A stretch of DNA of 64,000 nucleotides from Desulfosoma sp. (GTDB taxonomy: Bacteria > Desulfobacterota > Syntrophobacteria > Syntrophobacterales > DSM-9756): the NCBI GenBank assembly GCA_037481875.1, contig JBBFKY010000012.1, positions 1-64,000 of the forward strand. The letters are read 5' to 3'. Of the stretch, positions 28,149 to 38,600 are shown in pieces. Numbering within the stretch: the first letter of the stretch is position 1; each line of letters starts with the position of its first letter. The translations under genes and the position numbers were made by a program. The notes beneath the pieces were generated by a model, which did no database searches, was not told the origin of the DNA, and saw only the letters and a list, made by a program, of their open reading frames with translations.

Positions 28149-28982
28149 TTAGTCCAAGGCCTGGACCCACTGCACCCGTAAGGGATCGCGTTCCGGAAGG
28201 CGCCGATAGGTCACGTCGGGAAAGCCGGCCATAAGGCAGCCCGTGATGCGGTGATCTTCGGGAAGCTTCAAGCTTTTAGCCAATTCCGAAGATTCCATGG
28301 CAAAAGCCTGCACGTATCCGGCCCAGCAGGTGCCCAGGCCCAGACTGGTGGCGTACAGTTCCACATATTCCAAAGCCAGATAGGTGGTGATACGAGCGGC
28401 TTTGAGACTTTGAGGAGCTGAGGCGACGATGAGGTGTGGTGCCTTTCGAAGAATGGGATCATGGCCTTGGTCTAGGGCGCGAAGGATGCCTTTCATGTGC
28501 CATTGGGCGGCGAGAGGCGATCTTTGGTCCACCAAGCGCCGCATCCAGGCTGCCACAAGAAGACGCACGGTGTTCATGGCGTCGGAAGAGGTGAGCACGC
28601 TGAAGGAGAGTCCTTGGGAATTGTGGCCGGAGGGGGCGTAGCGTGCCGCTTGCAGAAGCTTTTCCAAAAGAGGCTGTGGGACGGGCTCCGGGCGGTAGCA
28701 GCGAATGGAGCGTCGAGAGCGCAGGAAAAGCAGAGCCGTTTCCGGGTCCAGAACGGGAAAGCGAGGCAGTTCTTTTTGGTCTTTAAGGGAAGCTTTGGCA
28801 TGATCTAGAGCCTCCTTAGGGCATACCGCCACGCAATGGCCGCAGGCGATGCACAGGGAAGCCATGCTGCGGTGCATGACAGGGCCTAAGGTTGGCTCCA
28901 AAGCCAGAATGCCTACAGGGCATACACGAACACATAGTCCGTCCCGCTGACATTTTTCCAAGTCCACGCGAATCCAAGCCAT
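28149..28982 (-). CDS. Ferredoxin-nitroreductase fusion protein
   Basis: Protein of 277 residues with two N-terminal [4Fe-4S] motifs (CQRDGLCVRVCP and CIACGHCVAVCP, residues about 10-58) fused to an FMN nitroreductase domain (RRSIRCYRPEPVP, APSGHNSQG, GLGTCWAGY). Such fusions can reduce nitro compounds or other electrophiles with ferredoxin-level electrons delivered internally; the physiological substrate is unknown. ATG 28982 sits five bases after GGAGG; the tandem ATG at 28985 is closer to that site. The start region lies inside copy A of the duplicated segment, and a decayed copy of its first codons occurs near 30200. Confidence 0.9.
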   Translation of the reverse strand: MAWIRVDLEKCQRDGLCVRVCPVGILALEPTLGPVMHRSMASLCIACGHCVAVCPKEALDHAKASLKDQKELPRFPVLDPETALLFLRSRRSIRCYRPEPVPQPLLEKLLQAARYAPSGHNSQGLSFSVLTSSDAMNTVRLLVAAWMRRLVDQRSPLAAQWHMKGILRALDQGHDPILRKAPHLIVASAPQSLKAARITTYLALEYVELYATSLGLGTCWAGYVQAFAMESSELAKSLKLPEDHRITGCLMAGFPDVTYRRLPERDPLRVQWVQALD

Positions 28983-29173
28983 CATGTCCTCCATGAAACA
29001 AGGGAACCGTTGTTTGGCCATAAACCCAGGTTTTGGAAGCCTTCCACAGGCATCTGTAAGCCATGACAAAGACTAAGGGATTCGTTGACCCAAGGCAATG
29101 CGTTCCGGTAAGGTCCGCAGGCCGTACAGGACATCCTGAGGGCCGGTAACGGCTGGAAACGCCGTGGTCCCGC
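28946..29173. repeat. Duplicated ~230 bp segment, copy A
   Basis: Aligns end to end, with scattered differences, to 30183-30412 in the same orientation. Shared blocks include ACAAGGGAACCGTT, ACCCAGGTTTTGG, CACAGGCATCTG and ACAAAGACTAAGGGAT. It covers the first codons of the nitroreductase gene plus its upstream DNA. Together the copies bracket the coiled-coil gene. Confidence 0.8.
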
Positions 29174-29373
29174 CCGCACAAAGACCGAGCCTTAAGGCCG
29201 TGCTCCCGAGGAAAAGCTCGGTAAGACGCATACAGTGCGCCAAGACAACAGGAGGGTGCCTGAATGGGCCAACAAACATCTTCGGGTCCGGTTCTATTTT
29301 CGGCTGACCTTGTCAGTCGGCCGAATAAAGGGTAAATTTTTGCACAAACAAATCTAATGAAGGAGCCATCCCG

Positions 29374-30048
29374 ATGAGCCTTTCCGGTTCCTCTGTGAGT
29401 GAAAAGGAAGTCAAGGATTGGATCGCCCAAAGCGTCGAGCAAGTCTTTCGAGAGAAAGTCGATGAAATTCTGGCTCAAAGGGTTGCTGCTTTTGTCAAAG
29501 AAAACGAACAACGCGCCCGAGAACTTTCCCTTATGGAAAGGGTTGTGCGCGTCGAGGAAGAGCTGCGAGCCCTTAGGGAAATCCAGATCGCTCACTTCAA
29601 CGCAACGGAAAAGCGCTTCGAAGCCATGGACAAACGCTTTGAAGCGATTCAGCGTGAATTGAACTCGCGCTCTGAGGCCTTGCAGCGTGAAATGAACGCC
29701 CGGTTTGAGGCCTTGCAGCGTGAGATAGTGGTTCGCTCTGAAGCGGTCGACAAGCGCTTTGAAGCCATGGATAAGCGTTTTGAAGCCATGGAGAGGCGCT
29801 TTGAAGCCATGGATAAGCGTTTTGAAGCCATGGTGAGGCGCTTTGAAGCCATAGATGAGCGTTTTGAAGTTATGGGCAAACGTTTTGAGGCCATGGATAA
29901 ACGCTTTGATGCCATAGACAAACGCCTTGAAGCTATGCATATACGCTTTGAAGCTATGGACAAACGCTTTATCCAGTTACAATGGATGATCGGTATAGGT
30001 TTCACGCTTATCGTCACGCTTATGGGCACCCTGCGCATTTTCGGCTGA
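29374..30048 (+). CDS. Heptad-repeat coiled-coil protein with C-terminal membrane helix
   Basis: Protein of 224 residues. After a helical N-terminal region (to about 70), residues 75-205 are a chain of near-identical seven-residue units of the type KRFEAMD, giving a long, regular coiled coil. A C-terminal hydrophobic helix (WMIGIGFTLIVTLMGTL) would anchor it in a membrane. It resembles DUF1640-like coiled-coil membrane proteins; function unknown. The underlying DNA is a 21 bp tandem repeat, so unit number may vary between strains. ATG 29374 follows GAAGGAG. Both flanks are copies of one duplicated segment. Confidence 0.82.
   Translation: MSLSGSSVSEKEVKDWIAQSVEQVFREKVDEILAQRVAAFVKENEQRARELSLMERVVRVEEELRALREIQIAHFNATEKRFEAMDKRFEAIQRELNSRSEALQREMNARFEALQREIVVRSEAVDKRFEAMDKRFEAMERRFEAMDKRFEAMVRRFEAIDERFEVMGKRFEAMDKRFDAIDKRLEAMHIRFEAMDKRFIQLQWMIGIGFTLIVTLMGTLRIFG
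29748..29973 (+). repeat. 21 bp tandem repeat inside the coiled-coil gene
   Basis: Repeats of AAGCGCTTTGAAGCCATGGA (plus one base) with point differences, about 11 units. Each unit encodes one heptad. The antisense strand also stays open because of this repetition. Confidence 0.85.
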
Positions 30049-30182
30049 GCGGCATCCTCAAACCTGCGAGCTTGCCTTTTTCTGTCTGAGACTCGCTCCA
30101 GTCTCCGTTCCCAATGAGTCTTCGGCGCATGGGCTGAAACGCTTCAACGTCCGCTCTGCTGGTAAGACCCAGGGAATTGTGA

Positions 30183-30412
30183 GCTGCCATTTTTCCAAAT
30201 CCTCGTGAATCCAACCCTTCATCTCTTCCATGGAACAAGGGAACCGTTCTTTCCCCATAGACCCAGGTTTTGGGCTCCTACCACAGGCATCTGCAAGCCA
30301 TAACAAAGACTAAGGGATGCGTTGACCGATGGTAACGCCTCCTGGTAAGGTCCGCACGGCTGGACAGGGCATCCTCAAGGGCCGGTGGCGGTTGGACACG
30401 CACCGCGGTCCC
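30183..30412. repeat. Duplicated ~230 bp segment, copy B
   Basis: Diverged direct copy of 28946-29173. On the minus strand it still encodes a remnant of the nitroreductase start (MKGWIHEDLEKWQ against MAWIRVDLEKCQ) before decaying. The rest of 30049-30619 holds no gene. Confidence 0.75.
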
Positions 30413-30619
30413 GTCCTCGGACTAAGCGCACCAGAGGCCCGTGGTTTCAGGAAAAACGTGGTTTCACGCTTCTCGGTGGAAGGCGCGCCTCGCCCCTTCT
30501 TTGAAACGGCATACCATCGAACGCCCATGGGGCGTTCTTGGGCGATCTTGACGACCTTGATCCCTGTGTGGATGTGTCTTGGCGAAATTTTCGTGTTCCA
30601 TGGATAAGGAGGAAGGGAG

Positions 30620-31873
30620 ATGCTACGACTGCAAAGCGCCGTCGGCCTCATGGTTTTGACCTTCATGGCGTGGGCGCTTTCTGAAAATCGAAGGCATGTT
30701 CCATGGCGGGCGGTTGGGGGAGGTTTGGCTCTGCAGTTTGTCATCTCTTTGGTGATGCTCAACGTGCCGGCGTCGCAGCACCTGTTTTTCTTGCTACACC
30801 GTATGGTGGAAGCTCTTTCTCGAGCCACGGAAGCCGGTACCGCTTTGGTGTTCGGTTACCTTGGCGGAGCGCCTCTTCCCTTTGAACCGTCTTCTGCAGG
30901 GACGGCTTATATTCTGGCTTTTCGTGGTCTCCCGTTGGTGATCGTCATGAGTGCGCTGTCGGCGCTGTTTTTTTATTGGGGTGTGATTCCGGCGGTGGTC
31001 AAAGCGCTGGCCTGGTGTCTGCAAAGAACCACGGGGCTTGGCGGCGCGGAGGCCTTGGGGACCTGCGCCAACATTTTCGTTGGAATGGTCGAGGCGCCTG
31101 TACTGGTTCGACCCTATTTGGAAAGCATGTCCCGAAGCGGCCTCTTTACCCTGATGACAGCCGGCATGGCCACCATTGCCGGAACGGTCATGGTTCTTTA
31201 CGCGAACCTGTTGGAACGGACCATTCCAGGGGTCATGGGGCACCTCCTCATTGCCTCCATCATGAGTGCTCCCGCGGCCGTGGTGGTGAGCAAGCTCATG
31301 GTTCCTCCCGACGTAGAAGAAAAAGCAACGGAACCATGGTCCGGGGAAATGCCCAGGGAGGCTCGGAGTGCCATGGATGCACTCACCCAGGGCACCGTCT
31401 CGGGCTTGGCTCTTTTTTTGAACATTGTGGCCATGTTGATTGTCTTTGTTTCCTTGGTGCATCTGGCTAACGCGGTCCTCAGTGTGTTTCCGGCCTGGGG
31501 AGGTAGTCCTTGGACCATTCAAAGAATCTTGGGTGGAGTGATGGCGCCTGTCACGTGGCTTATGGGCATGTCCTGGGATGAAGCGCTCGTGGCCGGGCGT
31601 CTTATGGGGGTCAAGACGGTCCTCAACGAGTTTCTGGCCTATTTGGATCTGGCTGCTGTGGCCGATGAGGCCTTGAGCCCTCGAGCCAGGCTTATGGTTA
31701 CCTATGCTTTGTGTGGTTTCGCCAACATGGGATCTTTAGGGATTATGATTGGAGGGCTTGGGGCCATGGTCCCGGCGCGTCGTTCAGAAATCGTCGCTTT
31801 GGGCCTTCGATCCATTGTAGCCGGAACACTGGCAACCTGCATGACCGGAGCGGTCATCGGCATTTTCTACTGA
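30620..31873 (+). CDS. nupC: NupC-family concentrative nucleoside transporter
   Basis: Inner-membrane cation-coupled nucleoside importer of 417 residues with about ten hydrophobic helices. Family landmarks are the helix SAVGLMVLTFMAWALSENRR, the segment GAEALGTCANIFVGMVEAP, and near the C-terminus TYALCGFANMGSLGIMIGG followed by a basic stretch. ATG 30620 follows GGAGGAAGGGAG. It lies 21 bp before lepA on the same strand and could share a transcript; a functional link is unlikely. Exact substrate is not deducible. Confidence 0.9.
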   Translation: MLRLQSAVGLMVLTFMAWALSENRRHVPWRAVGGGLALQFVISLVMLNVPASQHLFFLLHRMVEALSRATEAGTALVFGYLGGAPLPFEPSSAGTAYILAFRGLPLVIVMSALSALFFYWGVIPAVVKALAWCLQRTTGLGGAEALGTCANIFVGMVEAPVLVRPYLESMSRSGLFTLMTAGMATIAGTVMVLYANLLERTIPGVMGHLLIASIMSAPAAVVVSKLMVPPDVEEKATEPWSGEMPREARSAMDALTQGTVSGLALFLNIVAMLIVFVSLVHLANAVLSVFPAWGGSPWTIQRILGGVMAPVTWLMGMSWDEALVAGRLMGVKTVLNEFLAYLDLAAVADEALSPRARLMVTYALCGFANMGSLGIMIGGLGAMVPARRSEIVALGLRSIVAGTLATCMTGAVIGIFY

Positions 31874-31894
31874 AACACAAGGAAAGACGTTTTC

Positions 31895-33691
31895 ATGGAA
31901 CACATTCGAAATTTCAGCATTATTGCTCACATCGATCATGGCAAATCCACCTTGGCCGACCGGCTCATTCAGGCGGCGGGACTTGTGGAAGAGCGGGAAT
32001 TTCGCGACCAGATTTTGGATACTCTAGATCTGGAAAGAGAGCGAGGCATCACCATCAAGAGCAACACGGTGACGCTTCCCTACATAGGCATGAACGGCCG
32101 GAGCTATCAATTGAACCTTATCGACACTCCCGGGCATGTGGATTTTTCCTATGAGGTTTCTAGGGCTCTGGCATCATGTGAGGGGGTGCTCCTTTTGGTG
32201 GACGCTTCGCAGGGTGTGGAAGCCCAGACCTTGGCGAACCTCTACGCAGCCATGGAACATGATCTGGTGATCGTGCCTGTTATTAACAAGATCGATCTTC
32301 CGTCGGCCGACGTGGATCGGGTTCGCGAAGAGATCGAAAACGAGCTCGGCCTTGACGCGGATCACGCCGTCTTGTGTTCCGCCAAGGAAGGGACGGGGAT
32401 TCAGCAAGTCTTTGAAGCAATCGTGGAACGCATTCCGGCGCCGCACGGCGACCCATCAAAGCCCTTGGCCGCCTTGGTTTTTGATGCTCAGTATGACCCG
32501 TTTCGAGGGGCGGTGGTGGCGTGCCGAGTCTTTGACGGACGAGTTCGAACAGGGGATCGTCTCCGCTTTCTATCCAACGGTGCCGTGTACAAAGTGGAAG
32601 AAGTGGGTTTTTTTCGCCTGAAACGGGAACCTCGAGACGTGCTGGAAGCCGGGCAAGTGGGCTACATCATTGCCGGTATCAAGACGGTAAGCGATGTGCG
32701 CATTGGAGATACGGTCACCTTAGACGAAAATCCCGTCTCCAATCCTCTGCCCGGATTCCGGGAAGTCAAACCCGTCGTTTTTTCTTCCATTTATCCTGTC
32801 TCCTCCGACGACTACCCATCCCTTCAGGATGCTTTGGAAAAATACAAGCTCAACGATGCGGCTTTGGTGTACCAAAAGGATTCCTCCGCAGCTTTGGGTC
32901 AAGGCTTTCGGTGTGGTTTTCTCGGGTTGCTTCATCTGGAAATCGTTCAGGAACGATTGGAACGTGAATACGATCAATCCATCATTATGACTATTCCCAG
33001 TGTCCAGTATCGGTTTCTGCTGGATACGGGCGATGTGATGACCGTGGAAAATCCTCAGTATTACCCGGATCCCGTGCATATCAAGGCCGCAGAAGAACCC
33101 TATATTCGAGCTTCGATTCTTTGTCCGGATCGTTACATGGGCTCGGTGATAAAGCTCTGTACGGAGCGACGTGGGGAAAATCCCAGATTCAGTGTGCCCG
33201 GTCCCGGTCGTGTGGAAATCGTTTTCGATATGCCTTTGGCGGAAGTTATTTATGATTTTTATGATCGGCTGAAAACCGTCACCCAAGGATACGGATCCTT
33301 TGACTATGAATGGATCGGCTATCGGCCGAGCGATTTGGTGAAGCTGGATATTTTGGTCAACGGTGAAAAGGTGGATGCCTTATCTCTTATTGTCCATAGG
33401 GATCGTGCTCGAACCTGGGCCGTGCAGGTTTGTGAACGGCTCAAAGAAGAAATTCCAAGGCATCAGTTCAAGATTGCCATTCAAGGAGCTGTGGGAGGAA
33501 AGATTATCGCCCGTTCCACCATTTCCCCTTTTCGCAAGGATGTGACGGCCAAGTGCTACGGAGGAGACATCACACGAAAGCGAAAACTTTTGGAAAAGCA
33601 AAAGAAAGGGAAAAAACGCATGAAAATGGTGGGTTCCGTTTCCATTCCTCAGAGCGCTTTTGTGGCCGTACTGAAAACGGACAAGGAATAA
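31895..33691 (+). CDS. lepA: Elongation factor 4 (LepA) GTPase
   Basis: Ribosomal GTPase that back-translocates or remodels stalled ribosomes. At 598 residues it has full family length. G-motifs are AHIDHGKST (about 11-19), ERGITIKS, DTPGHVDF and NKIDLP. The C-terminal unique domain ends with KRMKMVGSVSIPQSAF, the usual conserved tail. ATG 31895 follows AAGGAAAG. The gene is followed after 16 bp by hemW, a gene order seen in many bacteria. Confidence 0.97.
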   Translation: MEHIRNFSIIAHIDHGKSTLADRLIQAAGLVEEREFRDQILDTLDLERERGITIKSNTVTLPYIGMNGRSYQLNLIDTPGHVDFSYEVSRALASCEGVLLLVDASQGVEAQTLANLYAAMEHDLVIVPVINKIDLPSADVDRVREEIENELGLDADHAVLCSAKEGTGIQQVFEAIVERIPAPHGDPSKPLAALVFDAQYDPFRGAVVACRVFDGRVRTGDRLRFLSNGAVYKVEEVGFFRLKREPRDVLEAGQVGYIIAGIKTVSDVRIGDTVTLDENPVSNPLPGFREVKPVVFSSIYPVSSDDYPSLQDALEKYKLNDAALVYQKDSSAALGQGFRCGFLGLLHLEIVQERLEREYDQSIIMTIPSVQYRFLLDTGDVMTVENPQYYPDPVHIKAAEEPYIRASILCPDRYMGSVIKLCTERRGENPRFSVPGPGRVEIVFDMPLAEVIYDFYDRLKTVTQGYGSFDYEWIGYRPSDLVKLDILVNGEKVDALSLIVHRDRARTWAVQVCERLKEEIPRHQFKIAIQGAVGGKIIARSTISPFRKDVTAKCYGGDITRKRKLLEKQKKGKKRMKMVGSVSIPQSAFVAVLKTDKE

Positions 33692-33707
33692 TGAAAGGCG
33701 AAAAGGC

Positions 33708-34820
33708 ATGACCGAAGGCGCCGGGTTGTATGTTCATGTGCCTTTTTGTCGAGGCAAATGCCGCTATTGTGGGTTTTATTCCACGGTCCAGGAAGATTGG
33801 CTTCCCGCTTACGTGGAGGCATTGTTGCGGGAAGCGCATTTGTTTCGAGACCGCTTCACTGTTTTTGACACCCTCTATGTGGGAGGTGGTACGCCCAGTC
33901 TGATGTCCGCTCCCCTTTTCCGTCGCATGCTTCGAGGTTTACGTTCACGGTTTGTCTACGCCGAGGATTGTGAAGTGACCCTGGAAGTGAATCCCGAAGA
34001 CGTGTCCTCGGATACGGCGGCTTTATGGAGGGATGAAGGGATCACTCGCATCAGTGTCGGCGTGCAGACTTTGGACGACGTCTTTTTGACGTGGCTGGGA
34101 AGACGCCACACGGCGCGCCGGGCGCGTGAGGCCTTGGAGATTCTTCGTCGATTCGACTGTTTTCATCTGAGTGTGGACATCATGTACGCCATACCGGGCC
34201 AGAGCCTGCGCCGTTGGTTGGGAACATTGAGAGAAATTTTAGCGTTTAAGCCGGAACATCTTTCCTGCTACGAGCTTACCGTAGAAAAGAGAACACCTCT
34301 GGCCGTCTCGGTGCGCCAAGGCCGGCTTCGCATGCCAAGCGAAGAGGTTCTATGCCTGTTTTTTGAAAGGACTTCCGACTTCTTGCAGAGCCATGGCTAT
34401 CTTCATTACGAAATTTCCAATTATGCTCGCTGTCAAGCATGGGTTTCCCGTCATAACGGCAAGTACTGGCGGCGTGTTCCCTATCTTGGGCTGGGGCCGG
34501 GAGCCCATTCTTTCGACGGCCGAAAGCGTTGGGCCAATGTTCGATCTGTTCCTATTTACGTAACACGGCTTCACAATGGCAGCCCCTGTACGTCCTTTGA
34601 GGAGGAACTTTCCCTTGAACAGGAGCGTCTGGAACAACTTCTTCTCGGTTTTCGAACACGTGAAGGCGTTCCTATGGACGTCTTGGGTACCGAAGAAAAG
34701 GGGCTTTTGCCCGCGCAAAAAGCTCAGGCTGAAGGTTTGATGCAGATTCGAGACGGCGCTCTGGTTCCGACTCGAAAAGGTTGGCTGGTGGCCGATCAGC
34801 TTCCCCTGCTTTTTGTCTGA
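33708..34820 (+). CDS. hemW: HemW-type radical SAM heme chaperone
   Basis: Radical SAM protein of 370 residues related to anaerobic coproporphyrinogen III oxidase (HemN). The motif CRGKCRYC places cluster ligands at Cys14, Cys18 and Cys21 after YVHVPF. Further landmarks are VGGGTPSLM, EVNPEDV, RISVGVQT, LSVDIMYAIPGQ and YEISNYAR. The CxxxCxxC-Y-F context with arginine after the first cysteine and the lepA-adjacent position favour HemW (heme insertion) over HemN (decarboxylase). It is transcribed with lepA. Confidence 0.93.
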   Translation: MTEGAGLYVHVPFCRGKCRYCGFYSTVQEDWLPAYVEALLREAHLFRDRFTVFDTLYVGGGTPSLMSAPLFRRMLRGLRSRFVYAEDCEVTLEVNPEDVSSDTAALWRDEGITRISVGVQTLDDVFLTWLGRRHTARRAREALEILRRFDCFHLSVDIMYAIPGQSLRRWLGTLREILAFKPEHLSCYELTVEKRTPLAVSVRQGRLRMPSEEVLCLFFERTSDFLQSHGYLHYEISNYARCQAWVSRHNGKYWRRVPYLGLGPGAHSFDGRKRWANVRSVPIYVTRLHNGSPCTSFEEELSLEQERLEQLLLGFRTREGVPMDVLGTEEKGLLPAQKAQAEGLMQIRDGALVPTRKGWLVADQLPLLFV

Positions 34821-34869
34821 ATCAGGAAATTCTTTTCCAAGCCCATCGAACGTTTTTCACGAAAAGCGC

Positions 34870-35406
34870 ACCATGTCCCCCGTTTAGAGACCGGATCGCA
34901 AACGGTTTCAAGAGAGGGGGCACGAAGCACTGGAGCGCACCGACGGGTGGTCCCAAGGTCGTCAAGGCGGCGGTCTTGAGTCTCGCGGAGAGCAAGATTT
35001 CCATCGGATGAAAGCGGGGGCCGGGATATCCAGATCCGCGTGGTGCACCACGTGAAGCCGCCACAGAGAGGGCACGGCGTGGGTCTGCACATGGTGCAGG
35101 TGGATTACACCGTCGAGGATGATGACGGCGGCAACCCAGGCTATGATCGGTGGTATATCCAGATTGTGTTCAAAAGTCCCCAGCCTTTTGTGCGCCGCCA
35201 GCACGGGGGCCTGAACGGGCACCAAGGGCGGTATTTTCCGCATCAAAAGCATTTACACCATGGCCGTGGCCAGGTTTGCCACCCACCGGCACGTCCTTGG
35301 ATGGCTTCGCGAGGCCTTTGCGGAAAGGCGGCCTTAAAGCCGCCATCACCCCAAGCACTCCCACAAAACAACCCGGTCGTATCAACCCTTCATGAGAAAC
35401 ATCCAT
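34870..35406 (-). pseudogene. Decayed sterol desaturase / fatty acid hydroxylase family gene
   Basis: Three minus-strand frames together spell this membrane di-iron family. An ATG at 35406 opens with MDVSHEGLIRPGCF and GVMAAL. A second frame carries LHHVQTHAVPSLWRLHVVHHADLDI, which corresponds to the HRxxHxxPxLWRxHxxHHsD core with the first His-Arg pair altered. A third frame continues GPRFHPMEILLSA, matching RFHPxE. At least two frameshifts and one stop separate them. The C-terminus fades out near 34870. The rest of 34821-35681 holds no gene. Confidence 0.7.
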
Positions 35407-35681
35407 GGTCCACGCCCGTCCCACGACTCATTTCACGAAGGATTTGACCTGCCTGAAGCGCTCTGTGGTGGGTTCACATATGCGGCCAGATAGTTTCAAG
35501 ACAATGCTTAACTCCCGCACCGCCACGTCACCCCTCTTCATTTCTTGGAGCCCATGTCTTTTTCTCATTTTTAGGTAAAGGCCAGCCTTGATGGGGGCAA
35601 AACTGAAGTGTAAATCTTTTTCTCATAACAAAGGGCGGTTCCTTTATTTTTTGTCTTTTTCAGGTTTCGCACCCCATGCTT

Positions 35682-38600
35682 TTAAGTGCGGCTCAGGTGG
35701 TGTTTCCAGCGAAGCTTAAGTTCTTCCTTGGCGCAGTAAAGGACCGGCACTGTTTGCACGGTAATCAGAGCCAGGAGCATGCCGCCGAAGGAGGGGATGG
35801 CCATGGGGATCATGAGGTCAGAGCCTCTTCCCGAGGAGGTCAGCACAGGCAAAAGGGCCAGGATCGTTGTTGCCGAGGTCATCAGGGCCGGCCGTAGACG
35901 TCTCTTGGCTCCTTCCAGCACGGCCCGCCTTATTTGTTCCACGGTTTGGGGTTTTCGCTCCCGAAAGCTGTCGTCCAGGTAGGTGCTCACCAGTACGCCG
36001 TCATCGGTGGCAATGCCAAACAAAGCCAAAAATCCCACCCATACGGCAACGCTAAGATTGATGGGACGGATGGAAAAGAGATCTCGCATGGAAGTTCCAA
36101 AGACAGAAAAATCCAAAAACCAGGATTGCCCATAAAGCCACAGCATCAGAAAACCGCCTGACCAGGCCAAAAACACACCGGAAAAGATAATAAACGTGGT
36201 CAGCACGGAACGGAACTGCAGGTAAAGAATCAGGATAATCGAAAAGAGCGCCAGCGGCAGCACCACGGACAGCTTCTTTTGGACCCTAATCTGGTTTTCG
36301 TAATTCCCTGCAAAAGTGTAACTCACCCCTGCTGGTAGCTCCAGTTCCCCAGAGTCGATTTTCTGCCGAAGATAGGCTTGGGCCTGCTCCACCACGTCTA
36401 CTTCCGCATATCCCGGCTTCTTGTCAAAAAGCACGTACCCCACAAGAAAAGTGTCCTCGCTTTTAATCTCTTGGGGACCCCGCACGTATCGAATTTCTGC
36501 CAGCTCCTCGAGCGGAATCTGGGTTCCGTCGGGAGCGGGCACCAGAATACGCGAAAGGGATTCAAGGCTGTCTCTGAGTTCCCGCATATACCGCACGCGC
36601 ACAGGGTAACGCTCCCGACCTTCCACCGTGGTGGTCAAGGTCGTGCCCCCAATGGCCACTTCGATGACGTCTTGAACCTGTCGTATGGAAATACCATAAC
36701 GGGCGATGGCGTTTCGATCGATATGGATTTCCAGATAAGGCTTGCCCACGATCCGATCGGCGATGACCGTCGAAGGTTCCACAGATGGCACCTCTCTAAG
36801 AAAACGTTCTATCTGCAACCCTACCTTTTCAATGCTCTCCAGGTCGGGCCCTTTAACCTTCACCCCCATAGCCGCCCGCATGCCGCTTTGAAGCATGACA
36901 ATGCGGGCGGCGATGGGCTGAAGTTTAGGGGCCGATGTCGTTCCGGGTATCTGAGCTTCATCGATAATCAGTTTCCAAATGTCATCGGGTTTCTTCACCC
37001 CCGGCCAGGGATCTCGCCCCGGATTAAGTTCAGGGTCCAGGGCTGGACGCCACAGCCGAAAGGGCATCCCGTTTTCGTCGGGAATCAGTCGGCCTTGATC
37101 GTCCCGGTGGAACTTGCCGAGCACGTTGTACGGCTTGCCATCGGGAGCTGAAACTGGTCTGCCGTTTTCGTCTCGAAAGAGATCCTTTTCCGTGAAAGAA
37201 TAGCGGAATCGAAGGCGGTGCCCTTCTTTATCCACAAGATATTCGGGCTTGTAGTTGATGACTGTTTCGATCATGGAAATAGGTGCGGGGTCCAAAGGGG
37301 ATTCTGCCCGGCCGATCTTGCCCACCACTGACTCAATTTCCGGAATCGCGCGGATGGCCATGTCCTGCTTTTGCAGCACATCCATAGCTTCACCAATGGA
37401 TGCGTGGGGCATGGTAGTAGGCATGTAGAGATAGGACCCCTCGTCCAGGGGCGGCATAAATTCCTTGCCCATTCCGGGAAAGGTTTCTGCCAGATCCTGG
37501 ATGAGAGCCTTATTTCGGATGCCTTGGGGCAGCCAATTGAAGAGGGTGTCGAAACCCAGCCAGACCATGAACCCTGTTCCGGTGATCAGAAGAGGAAAGC
37601 AAAGAAAGACGGCCTTATGACGAAGACTCCAACTCAAGATCGGTTCATAAGTCCAGCGAAACAAGCCGAAAAACCCCAGAAGACCTCCTATCAGAACAGC
37701 CACGAAAGCCAAGTTGAGAAAAACACCTTTTCCCGGGCCCAAGGGAAGCCACTCTTCCGCCAAAAGCAAAGCTATCGTCAGCACGAGGATGAAGTTCATG
37801 GACCGAGACAGCCACTGGCTTACAACCGGTGGTAAAAGCGATTTTGACACATTGGAAGCACCTGTAACCACGAGGAGTAAGGCGGCCCACCAAGGAAAAA
37901 ACCAGAAAGCTACCATGCCTGCCGCAATGAGAAGACCGTAGAGAACCTTCTGAAGAAGGCTGATACTGGGTTTTCCGGGAGTCTTTGCCCGAAACAGAAG
38001 GTGAGCTAAAGGTGGAAGCACAGTGAGAGCCACTATGATGGAGGCGATGAGGGCAAAGGTTTTCGTAAAAGCTAGGGGTTTGAACAGCTTTCCTTCCGCA
38101 GCTTCCAAAGTGAAAACCGGAAGAAAGCTCACCACCGTTGTGGCCACGGCCGTTAACACGGCGCTTCCCACCTCCACCGTAGCTTTATAAACCACTTCCA
38201 GACGACTGCTTCCCGGTGGCGCCTCTTCCATTCGGCGCAAAATGTTTTCACAAATCACGATTCCCATATCCACCATGGTGCCGATGGCAATGGCGATGCC
38301 GGAAAGAGCCACAATATTGGCGTCCACTCGAAAAAGCTTCATGGCGATGAAACACATAAGCACGGCCAAGGGAAGCAATCCGGAAATGAGCAAAGAACTT
38401 CGAAGATGCATGACCGTGACCAGAATGACGATCACGGTCACGAGGATTTCTTGGTATAAGGCTCGGTTGAGCGTCCCCAAGGTTTCGTAGATGAGTCCCG
38501 TGCGATCGTAGAACGGCACGATGGCGACCTGACTCACCGTCCCGTCGGGCAGGACTTTTTTGGGTAATCCAGGAGAAATTTCGGCGATTTTTTCCTTCAC

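Noticed and set aside
28816-29940. Long minus-strand ORF of 374 codons rich in HGFKTLI repeats
   Set aside because: It is the antisense of the heptad-repeat gene and of the nitroreductase start region; the 21 bp periodicity keeps the reverse frame open. No ribosome site.
29748-29973. Regular direct repeats that might suggest a CRISPR array
   Set aside because: Units are 21 bp and contiguous without unique spacers, and they encode heptads in frame.
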